Shown here piece by piece: positions 25,809-34,782 of a stretch of 64,000 nucleotides of DNA. Numbering within the stretch: the stretch's first letter is position 1; each line of letters opens with the position of its first letter. Origin of the DNA: Sporosarcina sp. BP05 (GTDB taxonomy: Bacteria; Bacillota; Bacilli; Bacillales_A; Planococcaceae). A program made the translations under genes and the position numbers. Where the stretch lies: assembly GCF_014282005.1 (NCBI RefSeq), contig NZ_JACFTD010000003.1:62001-126000 (forward strand), written 5' to 3'. The notes beneath the pieces were generated by a model. That model saw only the letters and a list, made by a program, of their open reading frames with translations, had not been told where the DNA came from and made no database searches.

Positions 25809-27224
25809 ATGGTAACGTTTTTTGCATCATTGATTGTACTTTTTGCCGGCTACGCAGTTTATTCGAAAGTTGTTGAAAAAGCGTTTGGGGTGAATGATGC
25901 CAGAGCAACACCGGCGTACACGGTGAATGATGGTATGGATTATGTACCGATGAGTTGGTGGAAAGGATGGCTCATCCAATTATTGAACATTGCGGGACTA
26001 GGACCAGTTTTTGGTGCAGTTGCGGGTGCGCTGTATGGACCAGTAGCGTTCATCTGGATTGTTTTCGGAAGTATTTTCGCGGGGGGCGTACACGATTACT
26101 TTTCGGGAATGCTGTCATTGAAACATGGTGGGGCACAATTTCCGACAATTGTAGGTAAATACTTAGGGAGTTTTGCTAAAAAAGCAATCACGATTATTTC
26201 AATCGTGTTGATGATCCTTGTTGCTGCTGCATTCACCGCGGGTCCAGCTCAGCTGATTGCACAAATTACACCGCTTAGCTTTATGGCTGCACTTATCCTT
26301 GTATTCGGTTACTTTGTACTAGCTGCAGTTTTGCCTATTAATAAAATCATTGGTAGAATCTATCCGGTTTTTGGCGCTATCCTCATTTTTATGGCGATGG
26401 CAATCGCTGTAGCCCTCATTTTTGGTGGTCAGCCGATTCCAAACCTGACATTAGAGAACTTACATCCAGGAGACTTACCGATATGGCCGCTCCTTATGGT
26501 GACGATTTCATGTGGTGCGATTTCAGGCTTTCATTCGACCCAGAGCCCAATCGTTTCCCGGACGATGAAAAAAGAGTCGGAAGGTCGTAAAATATTCTAC
26601 GGTGCGATGATTGCAGAAGGCGTCATTGCGCTCATCTGGGCTGCTGCGGGAATGACATTCTTCGGAGGGACAGGCGGTTTACAGGCTGCTCTGGCGGCTG
26701 GGGGACCTGCAGGTGTTGTCAATGAAATATCCACTACGCTTTTAGGAACAGTCGGAGGTATCCTGGCTATTCTAGCTGTGATTATCTTACCGATTACAAC
26801 GGGCGATACTGCTCTCCGTTCTTCCCGGATGATTGTGACTGAATCCATTTCGAAATGGGTTAATCCTGATAGAAAAGTTATCGTTTTTGGTATTACAATC
26901 GCACTTGGCGTACCGATGTTTTTTTTATCGACAATTGACTACACATTTTTATGGCGTTATGTCGGGTGGACGAATCAGCTGTCCGCAACTATCATGTTGT
27001 GGACAGCCGTCTCATTCTTGATGAAAGCAGGTAAATCGCATTATATTGCTGGAGTACCGGCTCTATTTATGACAGGGGTAGTATGTACGTATATTTTCTA
27101 TGCACCTGAAGGATTTAACATAGACTATACAGTATCGCTCATCATCGGAGCTATTTTGACTGCGGGGGTGGCTGCCCTCTACATTCGACAGATTATTCGT
27201 CACAAAGATGCTACTATGAAATAA
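25809..27224 (+). CDS. cstA: CstA-family carbon starvation/peptide transporter (short form)
   Basis: Membrane protein of 471 residues with about 12 hydrophobic segments. Family landmarks are GPVFGAVAGALYGPVAFIWIV, the GGVHDYFSGMLSLKHGG loop and GAISGFHSTQSPIVSRTM. E. coli CstA (about 700 residues) has a longer C-terminal half; this shorter type is widespread in Firmicutes and looks complete. CstA proteins import peptides or pyruvate during starvation. Start ATG follows AGAGGAGGAAG. It faces a GntR-family regulator gene across a shared terminator; the regulator may or may not control it. Confidence 0.88.
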   Translation: MVTFFASLIVLFAGYAVYSKVVEKAFGVNDARATPAYTVNDGMDYVPMSWWKGWLIQLLNIAGLGPVFGAVAGALYGPVAFIWIVFGSIFAGGVHDYFSGMLSLKHGGAQFPTIVGKYLGSFAKKAITIISIVLMILVAAAFTAGPAQLIAQITPLSFMAALILVFGYFVLAAVLPINKIIGRIYPVFGAILIFMAMAIAVALIFGGQPIPNLTLENLHPGDLPIWPLLMVTISCGAISGFHSTQSPIVSRTMKKESEGRKIFYGAMIAEGVIALIWAAAGMTFFGGTGGLQAALAAGGPAGVVNEISTTLLGTVGGILAILAVIILPITTGDTALRSSRMIVTESISKWVNPDRKVIVFGITIALGVPMFFLSTIDYTFLWRYVGWTNQLSATIMLWTAVSFLMKAGKSHYIAGVPALFMTGVVCTYIFYAPEGFNIDYTVSLIIGAILTAGVAALYIRQIIRHKDATMK

Positions 27225-27254
27225 GTTTTACCGAAGTCTTGAATGATCTAAACC

Positions 27255-27292
27255 AAAAGCCGGCTTCCTCATTTTCGAGGCAACCGGCTTTT
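27255..27292. terminator. Terminator between cstA and the GntR gene
   Basis: AAAAGCCGG (27255-27263) pairs with CCGGCTTTT (27284-27292), with an inner CCTC/GAGG stem. It lies between convergent genes and probably works both ways. Confidence 0.75.
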
Positions 27293-27297
27293 CGCTT

Positions 27298-27960
27298 TCA
27301 GTTAGTTGATAATGAATGGAATTCTTCAATCGCACGGAGCCAATTTCCACGCATAATAGCGGATACGTTCGCTTCATCACGATTTTTCATTAACGTTATA
27401 ATTTTATCATGCTCATCAATCGATTTTTCAGTCAAAATAATCGAGTTATGGAAGAACAATCTTCTAACATGCGCTTGAAGTGATGCAACCATGGATATGA
27501 TGTATGGATTGTGCGCTACATCAACGATAATCTGATGGAATTCCTCGTCGATTTTCAAAGCAGAAAAATAATCTTCTGTATAGACTGCGTGAGCAAATCT
27601 TCTATTCGTACTTTCAAGTAAGGCAATCGTATCTTCTGTAAGTTGCGGGATCGCAAGCTCTGCGGATAAAGCTTGCAGCGCTGCTAGTGGGGGGAGAAGA
27701 TCTGTTATAGATTCTTTATCCACTTCTGTTACTTGTGTCGCTTTCCCGGGATACATCTTCACGAACCCTTGCACTTCGAGAAGTTGCAACGATTCACGAA
27801 TAGGTGTCCTGCTAACTCCGAGCGCCCCGGCTAGTTCTGTATCGTTTAACTTCTCACCTGGATGTAATGTACCATCTATAATCCATTGCTGGAGTTGGTT
27901 AAATGCATTTTCCTTTGCGGAAACTCGAAGCGGCTTCGCATGATCTGTAGGTACCGGCAC
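27298..27960 (-). CDS. GntR-family transcriptional regulator, FadR/FCD subfamily
   Basis: DNA-binding protein of 220 residues. The N-terminal winged helix carries the GntR signature GEKLNDTELAGALGVSRTPIRESLQLLEVQGFV at about residues 35-67. The C-terminal all-helical FCD domain has the metal-binding pattern Asp/His (KIDEEFHQIIV) and later His (AHVRRLFFH, SIDEHDKII). Such regulators respond to small organic acids. The start is GTG behind AGGATGGTG. The ligand and targets are unknown; its own promoter or cstA are candidates by position. Confidence 0.85.
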   Translation of the reverse strand: MPVPTDHAKPLRVSAKENAFNQLQQWIIDGTLHPGEKLNDTELAGALGVSRTPIRESLQLLEVQGFVKMYPGKATQVTEVDKESITDLLPPLAALQALSAELAIPQLTEDTIALLESTNRRFAHAVYTEDYFSALKIDEEFHQIIVDVAHNPYIISMVASLQAHVRRLFFHNSIILTEKSIDEHDKIITLMKNRDEANVSAIMRGNWLRAIEEFHSLSTN

Positions 27961-28038
27961 TATGAATCACCATCCTGTATAAGTCATTATTGCTCTAGTA
28001 TACAATAAAGTAAGACCAGTTGAAAGATATGCAATATA

Positions 28039-28626
28039 TTACGAGCGGAATTTTTTCTTTTTAAACAAATGGTTCACCTTCGGGAAGTGTTTTTTCATGA
28101 CAACATACACGCAGTAGCCAATCATACTTCCTACTGTATTTAACCATAAATCATCAATATCACTACTTCTTGCTTGGGATAATTGCGTTATTTCAATGAA
28201 AAGTGAAATGCTTAAACCAATCAAAGAAACTTTCCAAAATCGATTGAATCTACTCCATACTAAAGGAATCATAAAGCCGATGGGCATGAAAATGCATATG
28301 TTACCTAAAAAGTTTATTATAAATGGCTGCCAGAAATTCAATTCTGTAATGGCATAATAGTTATCTTGAAAAACTCTGAACGGAATTAGATTTACATTCG
28401 AAAAAGAGCGTGTAACGACGGGTCCCGTATAGAGAAACGTCAGGATCGTTTGTGAAAATAACGCTGTCATGAATAATAGAAAGATGACAACACCGATTTC
28501 ATGGTAGACATGAAGTTTCTCGTAGCCACGTATTTTATTGTAAATGATACGAAAAATGATAATAATGGGCAAAGCAACGAATAAATAAGGAATCATTTCT
28601 GTGATATAACCTAAAATTGAAGTCAT
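28039..28626 (-). CDS. VanZ-like family membrane protein
   Basis: Protein of 195 residues with about five membrane segments. VanZ-family landmarks are VNLIPFRVFQD, NFLGNICIFMPIGFMIPL and the SISLFIEITQLSQARSSDIDDLWLNTVGSMIGY stretch with the conserved E-x2-Q and D-D-x2-L-N-x2-G residues. The basic C-terminal tail is cytoplasmic-like. VanZ confers low-level teicoplanin resistance in Enterococcus; for most homologs the role is unknown. Start ATG at 28624-28626 has AAGGTGG upstream. The acetyltransferase gene lies 15 bp upstream, suggesting co-transcription. Confidence 0.82.
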   Translation of the reverse strand: MTSILGYITEMIPYLFVALPIIIIFRIIYNKIRGYEKLHVYHEIGVVIFLLFMTALFSQTILTFLYTGPVVTRSFSNVNLIPFRVFQDNYYAITELNFWQPFIINFLGNICIFMPIGFMIPLVWSRFNRFWKVSLIGLSISLFIEITQLSQARSSDIDDLWLNTVGSMIGYCVYVVMKKHFPKVNHLFKKKKFRS

Positions 28627-28641
28627 TAAATCCACCTTACT

Positions 28642-29160
28642 TTAATTAATGTCACGCTTATATTTCAGTGATATATCCTGGTCTTCTTTAGAAGTTCCGT
28701 ATGCAAATTCTTCATGCTGGAAGATGAATCCGCGCGCCTCGTAAAAGGGGATGCCATAATCATTGCCTTTGGCGACGGAAACCCATTGTTCATGTGCGCC
28801 ATACGTATATTTCTGTATTTTAGTAAAGAAGTCAAGAAGTCGTGTGCCAATACCCATTCCGCGCATTAAGGGGTCTAAATAGAAGACATATACTTCTCCC
28901 GCCGTTTTACTCGTCATTCCGCCGCCAATAGCCCCGACGATTTTTCCATCTGTCTCAGCTATGAAATAACCGTGCCATTCTTCATTAATAGAGACGATTT
29001 CCTGCTCAATACGTTGCACGCTGTAATATTGACCAATCAGTTTAGTGATGTAGTCTACAGAATAAAGTTTCTCGTATGTAAACCATTGACTCGCTACAAG
29101 TATGTCAGTTATAGCTGTAGCGTCGTTTCTTGTCGCTCTACGAATAGTTATCGCCTTCAT
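28642..29160 (-). CDS. GNAT-family N-acetyltransferase
   Basis: Protein of 172 residues with the GNAT fold. The acetyl-CoA-binding motif A is seen as VYVFYLDPLMRGMGIGTRLLDFF (R-G-x-G-I-G core) at about residues 94-116, preceded by the strand KIVGAIGGGM and followed by NDYGIPFYEARGFIFQ, the usual motif-B end. The acceptor substrate is not deducible. I chose the ATG at 29158-29160 because AGAGGTG lies at proper spacing; the frame extends 11 codons upstream. Confidence 0.85.
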   Translation of the reverse strand: MKAITIRRATRNDATAITDILVASQWFTYEKLYSVDYITKLIGQYYSVQRIEQEIVSINEEWHGYFIAETDGKIVGAIGGGMTSKTAGEVYVFYLDPLMRGMGIGTRLLDFFTKIQKYTYGAHEQWVSVAKGNDYGIPFYEARGFIFQHEEFAYGTSKEDQDISLKYKRDIN

Positions 29161-29221
29161 TACAGACACCTCTTTGCATGTAATAATACACATCCTGATT
29201 GTAATGGTAAAGACGGCTTTC

Positions 29222-29238
29222 TGTAATGTTCTTGTAAC
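29222..29238 (+). promoter_or_regulatory. WalR (YycF) box upstream of the first LysM-3D gene
   Basis: TGTAAT-GTTCT-TGTAAC is a perfect match to the WalR direct-repeat consensus TGTWAH-N5-TGTWAH. In B. subtilis the LysM-3D gene yocH is a WalKR target, which supports the assignment. Confidence 0.75.
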
Positions 29239-29286
29239 AGTAGGTTGCTATTATAAGTATAGACTAAATAGCAGGGAGTAGAGTAA

Positions 29287-29883
29287 TTGAGAAAATTATT
29301 AATGACACTCATTCTTACGATTGCATTATTGGTCAGCGGCGCAAATGAGAGCTGGGCAGCATCGCCAAATTACACAGTGAAGAAGGGCGATTCGTTATAC
29401 AAAATCGCGAAGATGCATAACGTATCCGTATCTAATTTAAAGTCATGGAATAACTTGAAGTCAAACATAATTCATCCGAATAAGAAGCTGAAAGTCTCTT
29501 CTGGAGCAAAGGTAGTAAAAAAAGCACCTGAAACGAAAAAAACAGTTAAATCAGTTGCTAAAACGCCGTCTCGGTCTGACTCCGACAATGTAGTCAAAGA
29601 ATTCACCGTGTCGGCCAGTGCATTTACAGCGAGCTGTAATGGTTGTTCAGGTATAACGAAAACAGGTATTAATCTAAAAACTAACCCGGGAGTGAAAGTC
29701 ATCGCTGTCGATCCAAGTGTCATTAAACTTGGAACGAAGGTATATGTGGAAGGCTACGGATATGCAATCGCTGGTGATACGGGAGGCGCAATCAAAGGAA
29801 ACAAGATTGACGTGTTTTTCCCCACAAAAGGGGAAGCGTATAAATGGGGCCGTAAAAATGTGACGATAAAAATATTGAATTAA
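29287..29883 (+). CDS. YocH-like LysM and 3D-domain cell wall protein (copy 1)
   Basis: Secreted wall protein of 198 residues. A signal peptide (MRKLLMTLILTIALLVSG, cleavage near SWAA) is followed by one LysM domain (YTVKKGDSLYKIAKMHN to about residue 72), a Lys/Thr/Ser linker, and a C-terminal 3D domain with its three Asp positions (VIAVDPSVI, AGDTGGAIKG, KIDVFF). 3D domains share the MltA/Rpf-like fold and are likely peptidoglycan-cleaving. Two Cys (SCNGC) lie at the 3D entry. The start is TTG behind CAGGGAG. A perfect WalR box precedes it. Confidence 0.9.
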   Translation: MRKLLMTLILTIALLVSGANESWAASPNYTVKKGDSLYKIAKMHNVSVSNLKSWNNLKSNIIHPNKKLKVSSGAKVVKKAPETKKTVKSVAKTPSRSDSDNVVKEFTVSASAFTASCNGCSGITKTGINLKTNPGVKVIAVDPSVIKLGTKVYVEGYGYAIAGDTGGAIKGNKIDVFFPTKGEAYKWGRKNVTIKILN

Positions 29884-29888
29884 ATAAT

Positions 29889-29926
29889 AAAGCGTTGGCT
29901 TTCCAATTGGAGAGTTGGCGCTTTTT
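29889..29926 (+). terminator. Weak terminator between the two LysM-3D genes
   Basis: AAAGCG (about 29889-29894) pairs with CGCTTT near 29919-29924 around a partially paired interior, followed by T-rich DNA. Confidence 0.4.
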
Positions 29927-29995
29927 GTGTACCTACTTACAGTAAGAGAGTACCAAAAAATATGCTGATTCTTTGTAATGAAAAAGACAACTCGT

Positions 29996-30012
29996 TGTAA
30001 TGTTCTTGTCAT
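29996..30012 (+). promoter_or_regulatory. WalR-like box upstream of the second LysM-3D gene
   Basis: TGTAAT-GTTCT-TGTCAT matches the WalR consensus except for one position, and shares its first 14 bases with the box before copy 1, suggesting duplication of gene and operator together. Confidence 0.6.
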
Positions 30013-30062
30013 ACAACTTGGGCAAGCTGTCTCCTGAGAATAAAATACAAGGAGACGAGTAA

Positions 30063-30653
30063 ATGAAAAACATATTTTTGACACTAATCCTGACGATTGC
30101 CTTATTGATCAGCGGAGCTAATGAGGGTTTCGCTTCATCTTCAACGTATAAAGTTAAAAAAGGCGATACATTATACAAAATTTCTCAAATGCATAATACA
30201 ACAGTAGCGAAATTGAAGTCGTGGAATAATTTGAAATCAGATATCATTCACCCAAATCAAAAACTTAGTATCGTTTCAAACGCTAAAAAATCTAAGAAAG
30301 TAGCTACAACAGCCGATAAGCCTCCTGCAAAAACTGTATCACGGTCAACAACTACGAACGACGTCAAAGAATTTACCGTCACGGCAACTGCATATACAGC
30401 GTATTGTAACGGTTGTTCTGGTATCACAAAAACGGGCATAAACTTAAGAGTAAACTCGGAACTAAAAGTAATCGCTGTCGATCCAAATGTCATCAAACTT
30501 GGAACGAAAGTGCATGTAGAGGGCTACGGATATGCGATTGCGGCTGATACTGGAGGTGCTATTAAAGGAAACAAGATTGATGTGTTTATCCCTTCGAAGA
30601 GTGGGGCTTATAAGTGGGGGCGTAAGAAAGTGAAAATAACAATAATCGAATAA
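30063..30653 (+). CDS. YocH-like LysM and 3D-domain cell wall protein (copy 2)
   Basis: Tandem paralog of the preceding gene, 196 residues with the same layout: signal peptide (MKNIFLTLILTIALLISG), LysM (YKVKKGDTLYKISQMHN), low-complexity Lys/Thr linker, and a 3D domain with the VIAVDPNVIKLGTKV, DTGGAIKGNKIDVF and KWGRKKV segments. The two copies are nearly identical in the 3D core but differ in the linker. The ribosome site is AAGGAGACGA. It has its own WalR-like box and terminator, so it can be expressed independently. Confidence 0.9.
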   Translation: MKNIFLTLILTIALLISGANEGFASSSTYKVKKGDTLYKISQMHNTTVAKLKSWNNLKSDIIHPNQKLSIVSNAKKSKKVATTADKPPAKTVSRSTTTNDVKEFTVTATAYTAYCNGCSGITKTGINLRVNSELKVIAVDPNVIKLGTKVHVEGYGYAIAADTGGAIKGNKIDVFIPSKSGAYKWGRKKVKITIIE

Positions 30654-30661
30654 TAACTATC

Positions 30662-30694
30662 AAAGCTTGCCCAGAAGATTGGGTAAGCTTTTTT
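30662..30694 (+). terminator. Terminator after the second LysM-3D gene
   Basis: AAAGCTTGCCC (30662-30672) pairs with GGGTAAGCTTT (30681-30691), followed by T. Confidence 0.8.
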
Positions 30695-30815
30695 AATTGA
30701 ACTAAGGGATTCATAAAACACAATTTTGCAATACATAATTAGCACATTGCTATTCACACTTGAGTCTGCTATATTTCGAGTTTATATACACATTCAATCG
30801 AAGGAGAAATTCACT

Positions 30816-32455
30816 ATGATTAACTTTCAAAAAAGTGACATCAACAATCCTCATATCAAACCTGACGTAACAGTTAATTTAAAAATGAAAATGATTCTTC
30901 TCATTGGCATTTTAATCATTGCAATCGTCTTAGTAATGGGTCTTTTCGTCGGATTTTTCATGTCTGATACGTTGGAAACTCAAATGGGGGAGCGGGCACT
31001 TAGCGTTGCCGAAAGTGTAGCGCGTATTCCGGAATTGGCAAAAGCATTTGAGGATGACGACCCCGCTTCTATAATCGACCCGATCATTGCGCCGATTCAA
31101 GAGGCACTGGCGCTCAGTTCATTGTCATCGGAAACATGGAAGAGATCAGGTATGCCCACCCGAAAGCGGATCATATCGGTAGAAAAATGATTGGTGAGGA
31201 TAACGAGAGGGCGTTAATATATGGCGAATCATACGTCTCGAAAGCGGTTGGGTCTTTAGGTAGTTCGCTAAGGGCGAAAGTGCCGGTATACTTGGAAGGT
31301 AACATCGTCGGTGTCGTTTCTGTCGGTTTTTTAGCCGACAATATACAAAGTATAAGCCGAAACTACAATCACCAATTATGGCTTGTCCTTGTACTTATTA
31401 CAGGATTTGCAATCCTGGGAGCGGTAATTATTGCAGCGTATATTAAAAAAGTGTTATTTGGAATGGAGCCTGAGGAAATTTCGCATTTATTATTCCAGAA
31501 AGAAACAATTCTTCAGTCGACGCATGAAGGGATTGTTGCATTAAATCCAAATGGAATGATTACGATGATGAATTCCGCCGCTCAACGATTATTATTCGAT
31601 AAACAACTTGCGTCCGATTATTACATAGGAAAAATGATACAAGAAGTATCCCCAATCGTCCATTTATCAGAATTATTGACCGATGTAAATGGGCTTTCGG
31701 ATAAGGAGATGGTGATTGGCAAGAACATTGTTTTTGTAAACACGGTTCCCATTTATTTTGAACAGACGTTTATGGGGACGGTCTCCACTTTTCGGAATAA
31801 GACTGAAATTGAGTTGTTAACGAAGGAACTGACACGGGTTAAATTATATGCAGATGCATTAAGAGCCCAAACCCATGAATTTTCAAATAAGTTATACATG
31901 ATTTTAGGCTCACTGCAACTAGGCAAGAAAGAGGAAGTTATTGATTATATTCAAAAAGAAAGTAACCTGCAAAAAAACTGGATTCGCGTATTAATAGGCA
32001 AAGTGTCGGATCCGTTAGTTAGCGGGATTTTATTGGGGAAATTGAATCAAGCGAATGAATCAGGAATTGAGTTAACGATTCATCCGGATAGTGTATTGAA
32101 AAATAACGTTTCTGAAAAGAAGGGCGAAGCACTATTGACCGGTATTGGAAACTTGATTGATAACGCGATGGATGCGGTGAAAATGAAACCCACCTCAAAC
32201 CGGAAAATATCGATATTTTTCACTGATATAGGAGATGAAATCATTTTTGAAATCGAGGATTCAGGCGTTGGAATTCATATAGACCTGGTCCGGAAAATAT
32301 TTGAACAAGGATATTCTTCCAAAGCGGGCATGAATCGCGGCTTTGGACTTGCTTTGACGAAGCGGCAAATTGCCGAAGTGGGTGGCGCTCTCTATTTAGA
32401 GGAAAGTGAACTTGGCGGGGCTTGTTTTGTTATTTCTATCCCGAAGGACATGTAA
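30816..32455 (+). pseudogene. citS: CitA/DcuS-type sensor histidine kinase, frameshifted
   Basis: Membrane sensor kinase for C4/C6 carboxylates. The first part (ATG 30816 behind AAGGAG) encodes a cytoplasmic tail, a first membrane helix and the start of the extracellular PAS sensor (ERALSVAESVARIPELAKAF). At 31104-31105 the frame breaks. After GAG (31101-31103) only two bases precede ACT GGC GCT CAG TTC, which continues as TGAQFIVIGNMEEIRYAHP in the other frame, exactly what the family has next. The rest is intact: second helix, cytoplasmic PAS, the phospho-acceptor His in RAQTHEFSNKL, and the ATPase with NLIDNAMDA and GFGLAL. One lost base explains it; a sequencing error is possible. Confidence 0.8.
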
Positions 32456-32471
32456 GAAGGAGGACAGGAAA

Positions 32472-33182
32472 ATGAGTGAAATGATACGTGTATTAATTAT
32501 AGAGGACGATTTTAGAATCGCTGAAATCAATCGTCAGTTTGTTGATCGGGTGACTGGATTTATGGCACTGGAAGTGGTTAAAACCGGCGAAGATGCGTTA
32601 GCCTATCTGCGGAATAACAGCACTGGAGGACCCCATCTCATATTGTTGGACGTCTATATACCAGATACGGAAGGATTGGGCCTGTTTTGGCAATTACGGA
32701 AAGAGTTTAATGAAATTGACGTCATCATGGTGACTGCGGCCAGGGAAGTGGGGACAATTACGGAAGCATTACGTGGCGGCATTTTCGATTACATCGTGAA
32801 ACCTTCAGATTTTGCCCGGTTTGAGCAGACGTTGATAAGATTCAGGGATCAGCGCGCCTTTTTGATGTCAAAGGAGGAGCTTGGACAAGATGAAATCGAC
32901 CGGCTGACCGGTTTGCAAACAGTATCAGGTTCGCGGACTGTTTCGGAAGAGATATTGCCAAAAGGGATCGATCAAATTACTTTGGATAAAATAAATGCCG
33001 CTTTACAGACAGGCGGAAAATCAGGGATGACCGCAATGGAGGCTGGCAATAAAGTAGGGGTAAGCCGCTCTACAGCCCGACGCTATTTGGAATATCTTGT
33101 GTCGGTAAAAAAAGCGGGAGCACAACTTAACTACGGAGACATCGGTCGGCCCGAGCGTAAATACACACCGTGGACAAAATGA
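32472..33182 (+). CDS. citT: CitT/DcuR-type response regulator
   Basis: Two-component response regulator of 236 residues. The receiver domain has the acidic pair in IIEDD, phospho-acceptor Asp in LILLDVYIPD (about residue 58), Thr in MVTAA and Lys in IVKPSDF. The C-terminal part has the helix-turn-helix AMEAGNKVGVSRSTARRYLEYL typical of the CitB/DcuR/DctR family. Start ATG at 32472 has AGGAGG upstream; the frame extends into the kinase gene without a ribosome site. Its kinase is split, so phosphorylation may be lost. The probable target is the CitM-type gene downstream. Confidence 0.88.
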   Translation: MSEMIRVLIIEDDFRIAEINRQFVDRVTGFMALEVVKTGEDALAYLRNNSTGGPHLILLDVYIPDTEGLGLFWQLRKEFNEIDVIMVTAAREVGTITEALRGGIFDYIVKPSDFARFEQTLIRFRDQRAFLMSKEELGQDEIDRLTGLQTVSGSRTVSEEILPKGIDQITLDKINAALQTGGKSGMTAMEAGNKVGVSRSTARRYLEYLVSVKKAGAQLNYGDIGRPERKYTPWTK

Positions 33183-33367
33183 GCAAAAAGAACAGAACGA
33201 TTACTAGTGTTTTTACATACATAAACTTATGCAATCATCTCCTTTGTGGTAAATTTCTGAGTATAGAAAAATTTGAAAATGAGAGGGTTTACTTTATGTG
33301 CCGAAACAATCTTTCTATCATTCGGAAAAAGTTGTATCCGCTTACATTTAAAGACCTTCCTTTTCGT

Positions 33368-33387
33368 TAGTAAACAGCTGTTTACTA
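33368..33387. promoter_or_regulatory. Perfect 20-bp palindrome before the citrate transporter gene
   Basis: TAGTAAACAG followed directly by its reverse complement CTGTTTACTA. It ends one base before the AGAAGGGAG ribosome site of the transporter gene. It looks like an operator for a dimeric regulator or could block translation as a hairpin; no matching known box was recognised. Confidence 0.55.
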
Positions 33388-33400
33388 GAAGGGAGACATT

Positions 33401-34738
33401 ATGCTAAGTATTATTGGTTTAGTTACGATTCTTATTATTGTTCTACTGCTCATCAGCGGAAAAGTTTCACCGATTGTGGGACTTGTACTCGTTCCTATTG
33501 CAGGAGCGTTCATTGCAGGATTCAACTTTGAACAAATTGGTGAATTTTTCACAAGCGGAACACAGTCGGTATTCAGTGTCGCTGTCATGTTCATTTTTGC
33601 GATACTCTTCTTCGGTATCATGCAAGATGTCGGAGTATTTGATCCTCTAATTAATAAGATGATTTCGATCAGTCGCGGGAATGTAATTGCGGTTGCTGTC
33701 GGAACGGTCGTCATCGCCGCAATCGCCCAATTGGATGGTTCTGGAGCTTCAACGTTTCTAATTACGATACCCGCCTTGCTTCCGTTATATAAAAAGTTGA
33801 AGATGAACCCATATTTATTGCTGATGCTGGTCGGGACGAGTGCGAGTATCATGAACATGGTTCCATGGGGAGGTCCGCTAGGCAGAACTGCGGCAGTGCT
33901 CGATATGGATGTCACGGAATTATGGAGGCCGCTCATTAAAATACAAATTATCGGTCTAGTGTTATTAGTTGTACTTGCAGTGCTCTTGGGTATTCGCGAA
34001 AAACGCCGTATTGCAAAACTCGCCTTAGCAGGAGAAGGACCCATATCTGCCGATGATGTATTAGATTCATCATTAGATGTCAATCAAAACCAAGATTCAG
34101 TGACAGAAAAAGTAGTAAGTCGTCCGAAACTCTATTGGATAAACACCGTATTGGCAATCAGTGTAATTGGTGTTCTAGTTTGGGGTGTAATTCCAGCAGG
34201 CTTTGCATTTATGATTGGGGTCAGTATCGCTTTACCTATTAACTACCCTAATATTCAGGACCAGATGGCACGTATAAAAGATCACGCACCGAGTGCGCTT
34301 CTGATGGCAACAATCATTCTGGCTGCAGGTTCATTTTTAGGTATTCTGAATGGCACGGATATGTTGAATTCAATCGCAAAAGATCTCGTGACAATTCTTC
34401 CGGCATTCATCATTCCTTATTTACATATTATAATAGGCGTGTTCGGAGTTCCATTCGATTTACTTCTAAGCACGGATGCTTATTACTTTGCACTGCTTCC
34501 GATTGTCGATCAGGTTGTAACCGGTTTTGGCGTATCTTCCTTATCTGTCGCTTATGCTATGATCATTGGAAATATTATTGGAACGTTTGTCAGTCCTTTA
34601 TCGCCGGCTCTTTGGCTAGCGCTAGGATTGGCAGGTCTCGAAATGGGACGCCATATCCGTTATTCGTTCATGATGATGTGGGGTTTCAGTATTGTTTTGT
34701 TGGCAATCGCCGTAGCAATTGGTGTTATTGCAATCTAA
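33401..34738 (+). CDS. citM: Metal-citrate symporter, CitMHS family
   Basis: Membrane transporter of 445 residues with about 12 segments, importing citrate complexed with a divalent metal in symport with protons. Family landmarks are GAFIAGFNFEQIGEFFTSG, FFGIMQDVGVFDPLI, AIAQLDGSGASTFLITIPALLPLY, NMVPWGGPLGRTA and FVSPLSPALWLALGLAG. It follows a CitS/CitT-like pair, as in B. subtilis, which supports citrate-induced expression. Metal preference (Mg versus Ca) cannot be read from sequence. Ribosome site AGAAGGGAG. A 20-bp palindrome lies immediately upstream. Confidence 0.9.
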   Translation: MLSIIGLVTILIIVLLLISGKVSPIVGLVLVPIAGAFIAGFNFEQIGEFFTSGTQSVFSVAVMFIFAILFFGIMQDVGVFDPLINKMISISRGNVIAVAVGTVVIAAIAQLDGSGASTFLITIPALLPLYKKLKMNPYLLLMLVGTSASIMNMVPWGGPLGRTAAVLDMDVTELWRPLIKIQIIGLVLLVVLAVLLGIREKRRIAKLALAGEGPISADDVLDSSLDVNQNQDSVTEKVVSRPKLYWINTVLAISVIGVLVWGVIPAGFAFMIGVSIALPINYPNIQDQMARIKDHAPSALLMATIILAAGSFLGILNGTDMLNSIAKDLVTILPAFIIPYLHIIIGVFGVPFDLLLSTDAYYFALLPIVDQVVTGFGVSSLSVAYAMIIGNIIGTFVSPLSPALWLALGLAGLEMGRHIRYSFMMMWGFSIVLLAIAVAIGVIAI

Positions 34739-34750
34739 CATACAAATAGC

Positions 34751-34782
34751 AGCCAACTCACCTTCGGGAAGTTGGCTTTTTA
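34751..34782 (+). terminator. Terminator after the citrate transporter gene
   Basis: AGCCAACT (34751-34758) pairs with AGTTGGCT (34770-34777 region), followed by T4. Confidence 0.75.

Noticed and set aside
30726..32455. Two separate genes in the kinase region
   Set aside because: The second half has no ribosome site and the protein family reads continuously across the junction if one base is restored, so a single frameshifted gene fits better.
33170..33370. 66-codon plus-strand frame between the response regulator and the citrate transporter gene
   Set aside because: No convincing ribosome site and no family features; it probably reads through promoter or leader DNA.
33368..33387. cre (CcpA) site in the palindrome before the citrate transporter gene
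   Set aside because: The centre CAGCTG lacks the CG core and the TG/CA ends at cre spacing do not match.
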